This document shows positions 23,878 through 34,090 of a DNA stretch of 64,000 nt, in pieces. The stretch is from Rhodocollybia butyracea (taxonomy: Eukaryota > Basidiomycota > Agaricomycetes > Agaricales > Omphalotaceae). The translations under genes were made by a program, and so were the position numbers. Location: NCBI GenBank assembly GCA_015501585.1, contig JADNRY010000022.1:1-64000 (forward strand), written 5' to 3'. Each line of letters opens with the position of its first letter. Within the stretch, counting starts at the first letter, position 1. Under the pieces are notes generated by a model. The model was not told the origin of the DNA. It did not search any database and saw nothing but the letters and a program-made list of their open reading frames with translations.

Positions 23878-25286
23878 ATGGTAGTTTATCATCGGTCTAC
23901 TTCTGTTCAAACTCATAATTCAACCCTTAGGTTTTCGTTAATAACAAGAAATTCGCCTGGTTTGTTCTCGATAAGATTATTCCAACGTCTCGCTGAATTA
24001 TCGATCTTCAGCGAATCGTGCATCAAAGGCCACCGTTCTTCATCCTGTTCACATACGGACCGGCCTCTGTTTGAAGTCAAGAAGAAAGGAAGGCCTGTAA
24101 GCCAATGCGAAAAGTGTCGTGCTTTAAGGCAATCGAAAAAAGTTCACTCGAAATGTAACTGTCATGCGCAAGAAGACAAACCACCCAAGCTTCCAGTTCC
24201 TCCTGGTCGGAAACGTACGCCGCAGTGATATACTTGTATGTTTTTCATTTGCTAATACTTGCACGCAGCCCCGAGATTCATTCCGATTGCCCCTGCTCTT
24301 CCCAATGGTATCAGAGATGTTATACAAGCTTTCCCACCTTCAACTAACCCACGACAAAGAGGTAAGTAACATCGCATCGTCTTTCTATGACATAGACCAC
24401 TGATTCGGTCTACTTAGTTGACATTCTGCTTAACCCCTGCTCATGTAGGAACCCAGCTTGGGATTGCAAATGTCTTGAATCTTCCAATAATTCTCAGTCG
24501 TCGACCGGTCTCGCTACTCTCGCACAAGCTGCTGCGCTTTGCTGCTCTACAGAAGCCACTACATCTCGTAAATCCTTCCGCTCACCTTCTTCAGTCCAAC
24601 TCCCGTCTCAAAAACGAGCTAAACATGTCCATCATAATCATAACAACACTCCAGGTCCAGAACTTCCTCCATTCTTATTCGACACTTCTTCACCATCTCC
24701 TTCCGCAAACGCCGTAGACTTCGGTTTCATGCCTCCGATCAATGAAATCGCTTCTTTGGCTGGTACTGGCTGTACATGCGGTGTTGAATGTAGCTGTCCG
24801 GGATGTGTGGAACACCGAGGCACGGAACATGCAGATCCAGAGCGCGAGGATTGTGTTGATGGACCTTGTGGAACGTGTGTCGATAACCATCAGGGAATAG
24901 GCCTTCCAAATTCTTCCATATCCCTCGACTCCGGTCACACTTCATCCCGAATGATTGACCAGTTTTTCGCCCGAGCAGCTGCTCTACCTGCACCGCCAAC
25001 AAACAGAAAGATGGGTATGGGGATCCAGCTTGATCCAAGCAACATTATGATATATCCCACAGTGGCAATAGAGACCAAGGAGCGTGGGGTACCATTTGGG
25101 TTGATCTCTATTCCTAAGCTCGAATGTTGTGGCGGAAACTGTAAATGTCCAACGGGTGATTGTTCATGTGGGAAATCTTGCCATGGTTCTTGCTTGGAGT
25201 ACCATGGTAGCAGCTCTGTGACTCTGGTGGACAGTCCTACGGTCAGGGTGATTGCTGCTCCTACCCGAACCTGTTGTAGTAAATAA
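23878..25286 (+). CDS. Copper-fist transcription factor, Cuf1/Mac1-like
   Basis: Copper-sensing regulator of copper and iron uptake genes. The coding part of exon 1 is just ATG (23878-23880), followed by an intron. Exon 2 gives VFVNNKKFAC, then after another intron ESCIKGHRSSSCSHTDRPLF, EVKKKGRPVSQCEKCRALRQ and KVHSKCNC. This is a complete copper fist: Cys and His zinc ligands, the GRP-[VSQC] minor-groove motif and the R/KGHR patch. Downstream are three Cys-rich blocks: NPCSCRNPAWDCKC (~24440-24480), CTCGVECSCPGCVEH (~24775, a perfect CxCx3CxCx2Cx2H of the Mac1/Cuf1 type) and CCGGNCKCPTGDCSCGKSCH (~25130). Such blocks bind Cu(I) and switch the factor off (Mac1, Cuf1) or on (Ace1). The Mac1-type block suggests activation when copper is low, which is inference. 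The intron near 24363-24416 uses the acceptor before ttgacattctg to keep frame. Confidence 0.9.
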
Positions 25287-25857
25287 GAGATGCATGTGCT
25301 GTTATTATACACAAATTTTTATTGAATTTTTGAGAAATGTGTCGACACTGGCTCTGGTAAGTAACGCAGCTGCTCCTTTTCAAGCTTGGACTTGCGTGCA
25401 TCCAACTTCGGTCTCAAGTCGGTTCTTTTTGGGAGTGTTCTTCCACCTCCTGTCCGTGCTTATAAGTACCGCACCAATAGTACTAAACTCGTGCTCATAA
25501 TCGATAACTAAGAACACTCCAGGCGTCATCTTACCGCCTCTAGGGTTGTTTAAATTGCGTTTTTTGGTCGCTCCAATGTGAAGGGATAACTGTCGGCTTT
25601 GTTTATGAAATTTCGCATCCAGTGTAGAATCGCCTGCAGTGATGTATCGTACTTAATGCACAATAAGAAAATAATAGTATACAGTCAAAGGTTCTTCACA
25701 TAACTCCTTGGCAAGTGTACATATAGGAGAGGAAGAGGCTGCACGCAAGTGAGTAGAGAGAAAGGCTCAGCGAGATTCAATATGGGCGATGTAACGCTGG
25801 GGCGCAACGGGATCGAATGCGTTTAATCATTAAACACTGTAAAATCAATCAAATGAG
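25287..25857. other. Intergenic between convergent genes
   Basis: 3' flanks of the copper regulator and the E2 gene. AT-rich, with no supported ORF or repeat. Confidence 0.5.
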
Positions 25858-26975
25858 TCACAGGAACGAGAAGGAGAAATGGATGATAGCAAGCCTTGCT
25901 ACGTACGTGTCATCTAGAATTTAGTTGAAAGTTATAAGAAACGAATGGTGAGATCTTGAATTGGAATGATTCGATAGCATTGACACTCACCATCGTAATG
26001 GAAACGGGTCTAAGGAGATAAATCAGTTTTATCTAGTGGTAAGAATAAGGGTACTGAATACCTTCTTGGGATTCTCCGGCGCATGTTTAACATATCTATC
26101 GTTATCGATTGGTCTTTGTGTTCAAGAGTAAGCATATGCGAAAAGATCGTCGCCATAATGAGTGCACATACCGTTGTTTCTCCTAGGAGCGATGATGCTC
26201 TTTAGATATACGATCATGATAGAAAGAGGAGGAAACGCACTTTGCACGAAGCGAGCATACTCTGTAACGTAACGCATACAGCTATGACGCTCAAAACAGG
26301 GGACCATTCATTGCCTAAAATCGAGGCGCAAATCTACAACAAAACCGAACCAAAACGGGTAAAAGGATTGGCTTGAGTGTGATGGAAAATATAAATGTCG
26401 AGCTAAAGGTCTCCGTACATGTCCGTTTGAATACACGTGCTTTAGACAAAAGACCGTAAGTCGATTAATACCAGAACAACTGTAGCGCTACATACTGGAT
26501 GAACGGGAGCTTGTTTCCCTTCAGTGACGATGAATTGCACAGCCGGACTCGATATAGGGTATTGGGGATCGAAGCGAAATTGAAGGGTAAATTGCTCGTT
26601 CTGAACGTTGTTTAGAATGAAAGCGAATTGAATTTCAGCAATTGTTGAGGTGTTTCGAGTGCGGCGAATCGATAATCAATGACCTACGAGTGCCAAACGA
26701 TTGAACATACCTGATACAAGGATTCGCCCATGACCTCAATCGTGAACCACCAAGTTGAGAAATCGTCTGCTTTAATAAGGTTTATGCCTGTGAAAACACC
26801 AGAATTGAACGCCCGCACTAGAGGCTTGATGCAAACCGTTAACGCACCAACAGGACATCCATCGTTCTTTGAGTAGTAGTTTTGTGAGTTATATATGAGT
26901 GTTATAGTAGTTGGTCCATTTCACCTTGATCTCCATCAGTTCTTTGGAGAGTCTTCTTGCCGATATCGAGGCCAT
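25858..26975 (-). CDS. Ubiquitin-conjugating enzyme E2, UBE2W-like
   Basis: Carries ubiquitin as a thioester; UBE2W enzymes prefer the alpha-amino group of disordered N-termini. The gene is split into about eight exons, so no long ORF shows it. Start at 26975: MASISARRLSKELMEIK|NDGCPVG, then DDFSTWWFTIEVMGESLYQ, NEQFTLQFRFDPQYPISSPA, VQFIVTEGKQAPVHP and HVYSNGH|ICASILGNEWSPVL, with the catalytic Cys in GHIC and the E2 HxN motif as HVYSNGH. It continues SVIAVCVTLQSMLASCK, PIDNDRYVKHAPENPKK and TRFHYDDDTY, then a short tail to the stop at 25858. The PxDNxxYV..APxNPKKTRFHYDD tail is diagnostic for UBE2W. The replacement of the usual HPNI by HVYSNGHI is also typical. Confidence 0.87.
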
Positions 26976-27257
26976 TGTAAAACTGGAAGCTGAGAGTTCC
27001 AGAGATAGGCCCACAAATTCACGTGACGTCATAAGCGCCCGTGCTCAATATTATATAAAAGCAGCTGCAGACAATTTTTTTTCTTTATCATTGAAACACC
27101 TTCTCCGCTTTAGAGTCGCTTGCCTTTTCGTCCAAGAGAAATTGCAGGTGCTCGTGGAGACGAAGAATACTTTCTTTCCTCATCACAGCTGTCAGTGTAC
27201 TCTATGTTTTACGCTTTCGTCGTGGTTGGTTAGATACATTTTAGTGTAAATTACTTC

Positions 27258-28327
27258 TCAATCCATTTTTTCATCCCTCTTTTGAGCCTCTTCAATTCTC
27301 TGCTGTCTGTCAACCGTAATATCGTCTAGAATCTCCTTTGCGCCGGTTTCAATGAGCACGTTGGCCAGCCTGGTACCAACATTTTCTGCTTGTTCCTCGC
27401 TACTCACAGTCTCCTTCATTGTGTGTTCAACATGCTTGCTTCCATCCAAAGCCGTAACACAACCGGTAATCGTGAGTACATTTCCGTCCAACGAAGAATC
27501 GATACCGACTGGAACACTGCAGCCACCTTCAAGTTTTCGCAAACACGCTCGTTCAGCGAGACAGCGCAAAGCAGTTTCGCGATGAGTGATTTGTTTGCAG
27601 ATTTCAAGCGCTTCTTTGTCGTCTGAGCGGATTTCGATGGCCAGCGCGCCTTGGGAGACAGCGTGGTAGAGCAGTGGAGGCGACAAATCAGAAGTCAAAC
27701 GATTGCCCATTCCAAGTCTCACCATCCCTGCTTTGGCAAGAACAATGGCTGCGTAGGGACTGTCTTTAGCATCCAGTTTAGCCATACGAGTGTTTCTAGT
27801 GCAAAATGTGAGAGCAAAATCGCTTGAGTTCGAATTACATACAGATTTCCTCGAACATCCTGAAAAACCAGTTCTGGGTATTTTCTCTTCAACTGTGCTA
27901 CTCGCCTCACAGAACTTGTACCAACTACACTACCAGCTGGAAGATCATCCAGTGTCTTCCAAATGTTTTCCTTGTCCTTTCGAACAACCAAGCTATCAAC
28001 GGGATCCTCGCGTTCCATAATCCCAGCAATGACACAGCCCTCGGGCAAGACCGTAGGTACATCCTTGAACGAATGAACAAGCATATCGACTTGCCGATCA
28101 AGGAGCGCGACTTCGAGCTCTTTTGTCCATAAAGCTTTGCCACCGAGCAAGTACAACGCCTGAGATTGGTTTTTGTCACCAGCTGTTGTCATGAACGACG
28201 TACTGAATTTCGGTGCATCGGAACTGGAAAAGGTAGCTTTCATGCTTTCCAGAGCAATATTGGTTTGGATCTGGGCCAATTGAGAGCCCCGAGAGGCGAG
28301 GATGAATGTCCTAGAGGAATCCGACAT
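27258..28327 (-). CDS. HEM3: Hydroxymethylbilane synthase (porphobilinogen deaminase) HEM3
   Basis: Third committed step of heme synthesis: condenses four porphobilinogens into hydroxymethylbilane, in the cytosol. Start at 28327 (MSDSSRTFILASRGSQLAQI); the upstream in-frame codon is not an ATG in good context. Motifs: ASRGSQLAQIQT, GGKALWTKELEVALL, DMLVHSFKDVPTVLPEGC, GTSSVRRVAQLKRKYPEL and VFQDVRGNL|NTRMAKLD, with the conserved Arg pairs. LEGGCSVPVGIDSSLDGN holds the Cys that anchors the dipyrromethane cofactor. One intron at about 27838-27793. About 340 residues, the usual length. It lies tandem with NFU1, 184 bp downstream of its stop. Confidence 0.96.
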
Positions 28328-28511
28328 TTTGGATGGAAGCAGAAAACAATCGATAATCGCATGTTCCAGATCCACGTATATACATAATAAGCTACATTAA
28401 AAGGCACTACACTAGTCTATTCGGGCACAGCAAATCTACGTCGACATGTACTGAGCCATTCTATGGGTATAGAGGTTAATAATGAAAAACCGAGCGGCCA
28501 GGAATGTTACC

Positions 28512-29485
28512 TACGGTGATGATTCGGACTCCGGGTTCCTGTTTAGCTTTTGTTCGAGCTTGTCAAACTCGCTAAGAGAAATCTCTTCTTCCTGGTCTAG
28601 AACCTGAAATCAAAGCATTTAGATATATGCTGAACACAACTCGACAGAAATTATCACCTGCTCAACACCTTTGACCTCTGGAATATAATGCATAAGCATC
28701 CTCTCAATACCACTCTTCAGTGTCACCGTGCTCGAGTCACAGCCTCTACAACTTCCTTTCAACTTGACCTTGACCAGGCCTGAATCTCCTTCATCAAACC
28801 CGCGAAACTCAATATCTCCTCCATCTTCCATAATTGCAGGTCTCACCCTCGTCTCAAGCAGCTCCTTGATCATCGCTACCGTCTCTGAGTCTGTATCCAA
28901 AATCCGAGTATCCTGCGGCCCAGCGTTGTCTCGTTCCTCTTGACTTCGAAAACAATGCCTGGCCTGAAGAAAAGTGTTCCATAAGAGTGGAGTATACTTC
29001 GGGTTTAATTACAGCCCATGGGTGCTCAGAGTCTTTGGATACAGTTACAAAATCAGGTCCATAGAAGACTGCTTTGACACCTTCGACTCCCATTAGACGG
29101 ATAGCTAATGGAGAGGATAGTGCTGCACGAGTATCGAGGAACTCTGCTGTTCCGTCGCCCATTACGGATACACCCGGTATAAATTTCAGGGAATCATCAT
29201 TTGGTGTGGATTCAGTTTGGATGAACATGGAACGAGCTAGAATTTGATCAAGTTGAATACGCATTTTGAGAAACGAGATGCCTTACTCAGTGGTGGGTTC
29301 TGTTTAGCCGTAGGCCTCGAGGAAAGACCTGGCGACGCTGGCGTTGCAGTAGCATAGGAATGTCGCTGTAGAAATCTCAGTCCGGAACTCAGAGAAACAG
29401 ATCTCGAATGCGAAAGCAGCGAAGGGCCAAGGTTCTGCTTCTTGTACGAAGCTTTTAATGACGATTTGAGAATTGCTAACGACAT
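28512..29485 (-). CDS. NFU1: Mitochondrial Fe-S scaffold NFU1 (frame break between domains)
   Basis: Delivers [4Fe-4S] clusters to lipoyl synthase and other mitochondrial enzymes. Start at 29485 with a long basic presequence ([18 protein letters not shown]...). After an intron come the Nfu_N domain ([60 protein letters not shown]) and the NifU domain ([55 protein letters not shown]) with the CxxC cluster ligands. A last exon ends [11 protein letters not shown] at 28512. Between the domains the frame changes: FSSGQALF must drop one base of the 28949-28952 A-run (T-run in the sense) to read [18 protein letters not shown]. Both flanks are conserved, so an extra base in the sequence is the likely cause. 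Confidence 0.9.
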
Positions 29486-29578
29486 GGTGAAAGTCGGAGT
29501 GAGAAGTATTATTACTCAGAAGAACCGGAATAGCCGGCCCACGAGCGTCTCTTGATGCCAATTCACGTTTGTTTACTT

Positions 29579-32500
29579 ATGTCTCTGGAGAAGCCAGTTC
29601 CTTTCCAAAATGCTTTAGACTCGAACCATCTCTTTCAGGTATTCATTATTTCGAGCTATCCGGCGAAAGGGACGCTCAGTGCCAAATTATAGCGCCGCAT
29701 TGGTCACATAACTTCAATCCAAATTCGAAATCTGACGCCGTTTCCTGCTCGAGATACCCTGACTTCTGCTCTCTCTAAACCAGCACACGGACATCTCGTG
29801 GACGATTTGGATGCAACAACCACGCGTAGACGTGCTCGGAGAATTTCAACAAATTCCATAGTCACACTGCGGAGTTTGAGATCTGATGACGGGGAACCAG
29901 GAGACGTTTATGAAGGAAGAAAGAGAACTAGCTCGAAAGTTAGCGACAAGTCGGGTACTGCTGGCCGAACTGCTCCCACAATAAGGCCTCAGCGAAATCG
30001 GACAACGTCTTTGGCATCAATATTCCCTACTACGGCTCAGGATTTAGAGTCTTCAAAAAACTATCTGGATCATTCTCAGGCTGGTCTTGAGAAAGTTGTC
30101 GGCTCTAGACTCGTACAAACATTTCTGGCGGTCACAGCCACACCTGAGCCTTCCGAGCTCGCTGCTTCTTCGTCATTATCCCCTCCTGGCACTCCATCAC
30201 CGCAGAAAGAGACATTCAGTCCTCCAAATCATGGACGGACAGAATCGTGGGCCCCTACAAGGTCTGCCGTTCCTACCTCTCCTTTATCCTCTTCTGGCCA
30301 TGTCAGGTCTCTGTCATCTGCTTCTGCCAGAAAGGTTAAACTGGCAAATGGCAGTACACTAGCCTCCTCTTCATCTACATCTACATCTGTTCCGAGTTAT
30401 CTTTCTCCAATACACCAACCTTCCACAAACCCGACCTTTTCATTTGATCCCAAGTCAGAGTTTGCATCCTGGACAGACTTCAGAGCAGTAAAGCTCAAAA
30501 TTGGGTTATGGGCCAAGGTTGGCTCCAGTAGTTCGGGTCACATCAATGGAAAGGGTAAAGGGAAGGAGCAGTCGCTTTCAGGTCAGACACCTGAATGGCA
30601 AGCTTTGGAAGAATGGAATGTGGATTTGAACGAACTAATACCCCTCCCAAAGGCGAGTTCCGACGATGTACGTGGTTTTTTTTTTTGACCTTTATCTTTT
30701 GATGTGGTTTGCTCATTTTGCAGTTTCTCTTATAGGAAACGTCATCATCTCACCAACTTCCTTCCAATACCCTCCTCGTCACCCTGAATCCACCGGGTCA
30801 GACCTTCTACATCCATGCACCTTCATTATCTCACGAGAGATCCCCGTCTCCAACTCCCGGGTACTCATCTGACCCCGAGTCAATAGTCCGGAAAGACTCC
30901 GAGATTAACTCAAGTTTGACCGTATTCCCTTCCAGAAGAAAACGACATAGAGGTAGACAAGGAAAGGAAAGTGATAACGGAGAAGATGTGACAAAAACAG
31001 CCGGATGGAAAGACCTGTTTAAGTAAGAATGTTTCCTTTTTTGTCCACGAACGTGCTCATGCTAGCCTTCTTTTTTTTTTGGTTAAAGACTGGTTACTAT
31101 CTGGACAACTATCAAGGATAATGAAAAGTCGTTGGAAGATCTTGTTCGAGGGCTTGATGTTCTCATTGCCGACGATAAGATTTTACCGCTTGCATGTCGA
31201 TTCCTTATGTTTGTTTCGTGTTCTGAACACTTTTTTTGGTTTTAGAAGCGCGAAATTTCCCGACGTGAACGTCGAATATCAGAATTGCGATCAGACTGTG
31301 CGATTGTTTCCACCAAATCTCAAGAACGTGAGTATCTTCTCCTTATCTATTTACACGGCCTCAGACATGCTCAAGTTCGAGACGAAATTCTGCTTCGCCG
31401 AGAACGATTGAGAGAACGGCAAACTTTACTCGCTCGAGTTAAACAGCAAGAACAGGACGATTTACAAGAACAGGACGAAATAGCGGAAGACTTGTTTGAT
31501 GAACGGTATGCATATTTCTGTACAAACGCGAATTCTGTGTGACTTTTCCCTACGTTCAGAGCTCGCGTCAAGTCTCTTCGTGGTGTATTTTTTCCGATTC
31601 GTACCACACTGATATCAACTCTTTCATATCTATTCCCAATTGAACTGCGTTCACCACCGGATCTGCTCTTTACTATCGTTGACGTTCCACTTCCTATTCC
31701 TCTTACTCCAAATGATCCTGCCCCCCCTCTCACCCTTGCCGTGCACATCGACGTGAACGAAGAAACCGTTGCAACCGCCTTGGGATATGTTGCCCTTGTC
31801 GTTCAATTCCTCGCCGCATACCTTGGTTATGTTCTGGTATATCCGATAACCTACATAGGAAGCCGTAGTCTTATTCGGGATGGGATATCTGCCATGGTCG
31901 GGCCTCGGATGTGAGTTATCTCAGCTATACCCATACCTTGTGTTATTGATGCACGTGTTGAGCAAGGTTTCCCTTATTTTCCAAAGGCGTAGACAAGTAT
32001 CGCTTCGAGTACGGCGTCTTCTTGTTGAATAAAGATATCGAGATGGTAGGTCCAATGTTCCTGAACTACGCTTTCCCTGTCGCTTCGGTCCGATTATTAA
32101 TCATACCTGGGATAGTTAATGGTGCAACAAGACCTGCGCGCAATAGATATTAGACATACCCTTCCTAATCTCAAAAACCTACTTTTAACCCTGACAGACG
32201 GAGAGGGTGTCCCTGTGGGGTTCGTATCATTGGAACATTGTCTCCGGTGCTTTTTGGTGACGTTTATTTTCTTTTCAAACAGTCTTCCTTCTGGTTCTGC
32301 GCGCGCAAGCTCACCAAATTCGTCTTTATCTGGCTTGGAGTCTCCTCGACCCCTGTCTCCTGTAGAGACCATTAATGGTGGCACTACGCCGAAAGCAAAA
32401 GAAGTGGATCTACCTCAGGAAAGCCAGACCACCCCGCCAACTAGTGGATCATCGACTCCCACCGCTCTTTCGCCGGCGGTCTCGAAGGATGCGCTAAAGA

Positions 32501-32811
32501 AAACCTCGAGGTTCCTGGGTTTTACACCATTGGCTGGCTTCCTACGCGTCCGATACCCATCCTCGCTGCTGGGAAGTACTTTAGAGAGCTCAAGCGACGA
32601 GGCGGCGACATCATCTTCCCAAAATGATTATACTGCAGCTGACGGTGAATTAGGAGACAGCCTGGATGAAGACAGATCCCAGACTGAGGCTGAGGAGTTA
32701 GGAGCATCAGGGCAAGTATTGGACATGAAGGTCACCGATCGCGTCGAGGACGCCGATTCACCAACTTTACGCGTGAAAGGTCGATTGAACGGTGTATGGA
32801 AAGTTCAATAA
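29579..32811 (+). CDS. Vps38/UVRAG-type subunit of PI3-kinase complex II
   Basis: Accessory subunit that directs Vps34-Vps15-Vps30 to endosomes; the Atg14-related paralog acts in autophagy. Start at 29579 (MSLEKPVPFQNALDSNHLFQ), intron, then RRIGHITSIQIRNLTPFPAR and RRRARRISTNSIVTLRS. A C2-like part is split by a Ser/Pro-rich insert (FASWTDFRAVKLKIGLWAKV ... LPSNTLLVTLNPPGQTFYIH). Coiled coil: TTIKDNEKSLEDLVRGLDVL, KREISRRERRISELRSDCA and RDEILLRRERLRERQTLLAR. BARA2-like C-terminal domain: YVALVVQFLAAYLGYVLVYP, TYIGSRSLIRDGISAMVGPR, MFPLFSKGVDKYRFEYGVFL, LNKDIEM|LMVQQDLRAIDI and RHTLPNLKNLLLTLTDG. These last blocks fix the family. A disordered tail with acidic patches ends at 32811. Head-to-head with NFU1, 93 bp apart. 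Confidence 0.87.
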
Positions 32812-34090
32812 CACTTGGTGCAACCATGTCATTAATATTTATTCCTCAAGTCGTAAATTTCAGACGGAGAACAGGCATGCGATGAATGCGAAATAAAATT
32901 GTTTTTTTTTCCTTCGGGCTGACAACTGGCTTGTATCACTCTCCGTGTATTCGTTATACAAGGGAATTAACTGTCGCGCGCATCTCTACCATGAAGCGAC
33001 GACATCGTTAAGTACTTCGTAAATGCTTCAGAATATGGGTCCACACGTTGATCCAGATTTCAGGTTCATCAACTATATTGGGGTCTTGAGGGGCTCTAAG
33101 TAATATCCGACGTGTCCGTCTTTTTTCTGCTTGACTTCGAGGCTATGAATACCTGCAAGTATGCGAGCATCAGCCTTGGCACCATGCTAGAGCTAGAAAG
33201 ACTGCTTTAGCAAGGTGTAAGTATGTACGCAGTTGCAATACTTGTCGTCGGATTTCGGAAGGTTACATATCTACCTGTTTTGAAGCACCGAACCTGAGAT
33301 CTCCAAGTATAAAAATAAAATTGAAAGCTAAATTCGTTGGCGTAGCATATGCTAGCATAATATAGAACATTCAGATGGCCTGGGCTTAGTGGGTTACGCT
33401 AGGTTAATACGCTTTTGTGATAGAGGGGCGGGGATGGACCCTTGATGTATTTCCCGCCAAAGGGCGCAACGCTCCGACGAGAAGAGGGAAGAAACCAAGG
33501 TTTGGTTTCCTATGACAGCGCATTGAGCAAGCTCAAGTAAAGAGGCTTTTTTGAGCATATTTATCATTAGATTGAAATTTTGTGTCCAAGGGACTCCATT
33601 GCAACCATATATTGCAGTGATGCGAAAACTTCAAAAAGGCACATAGGGTCAACGGACGGGCCGGTAATGAGTTTAAAAGGCAATTGCCGTTACCGTCCGT
33701 TCGCCGTGTTTTTGAGGTCAGGGTCCATAAATCTTCGTGCTCACCGACCAGCATATAATAAACTCCGAAGTGACCTTTCCATTCTCTCCTGTTTCTTATT
33801 CGAATCTGGAGTAACAAAAGGGTATGCTTCACCTTTAAAAAGAGCTAGCAGACACTCATCCGTCTTCTCGTACCAGCTCAGTTCGCCACTTGTAACAACA
33901 CCCACCTTGTAGACCCGAACTCGGTTTTTTCAGGTGAAGCGAGCCTGTTCTATTTTCTTTTACTTCTTTACTCATCGACGGGTACTTTCAGGATAACATT
34001 GTGCTTCTAAGCTGCCTTAACTTCTTCATCTGCTTTTGCTCGTTCGCTTCTTTTCTGTCGTTCACCGCCTGAATTTCCGTACAACTCAAA
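32812..34090. other. Intergenic, no supported gene
   Basis: About 1.3 kb between two co-directional genes. Short open frames on both strands near 33530-33910 have no recognisable protein. The last ~150 bp (cttctttactcatcg..., pyrimidine-rich) should be the promoter/leader of the Pumilio gene. Confidence 0.45.
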
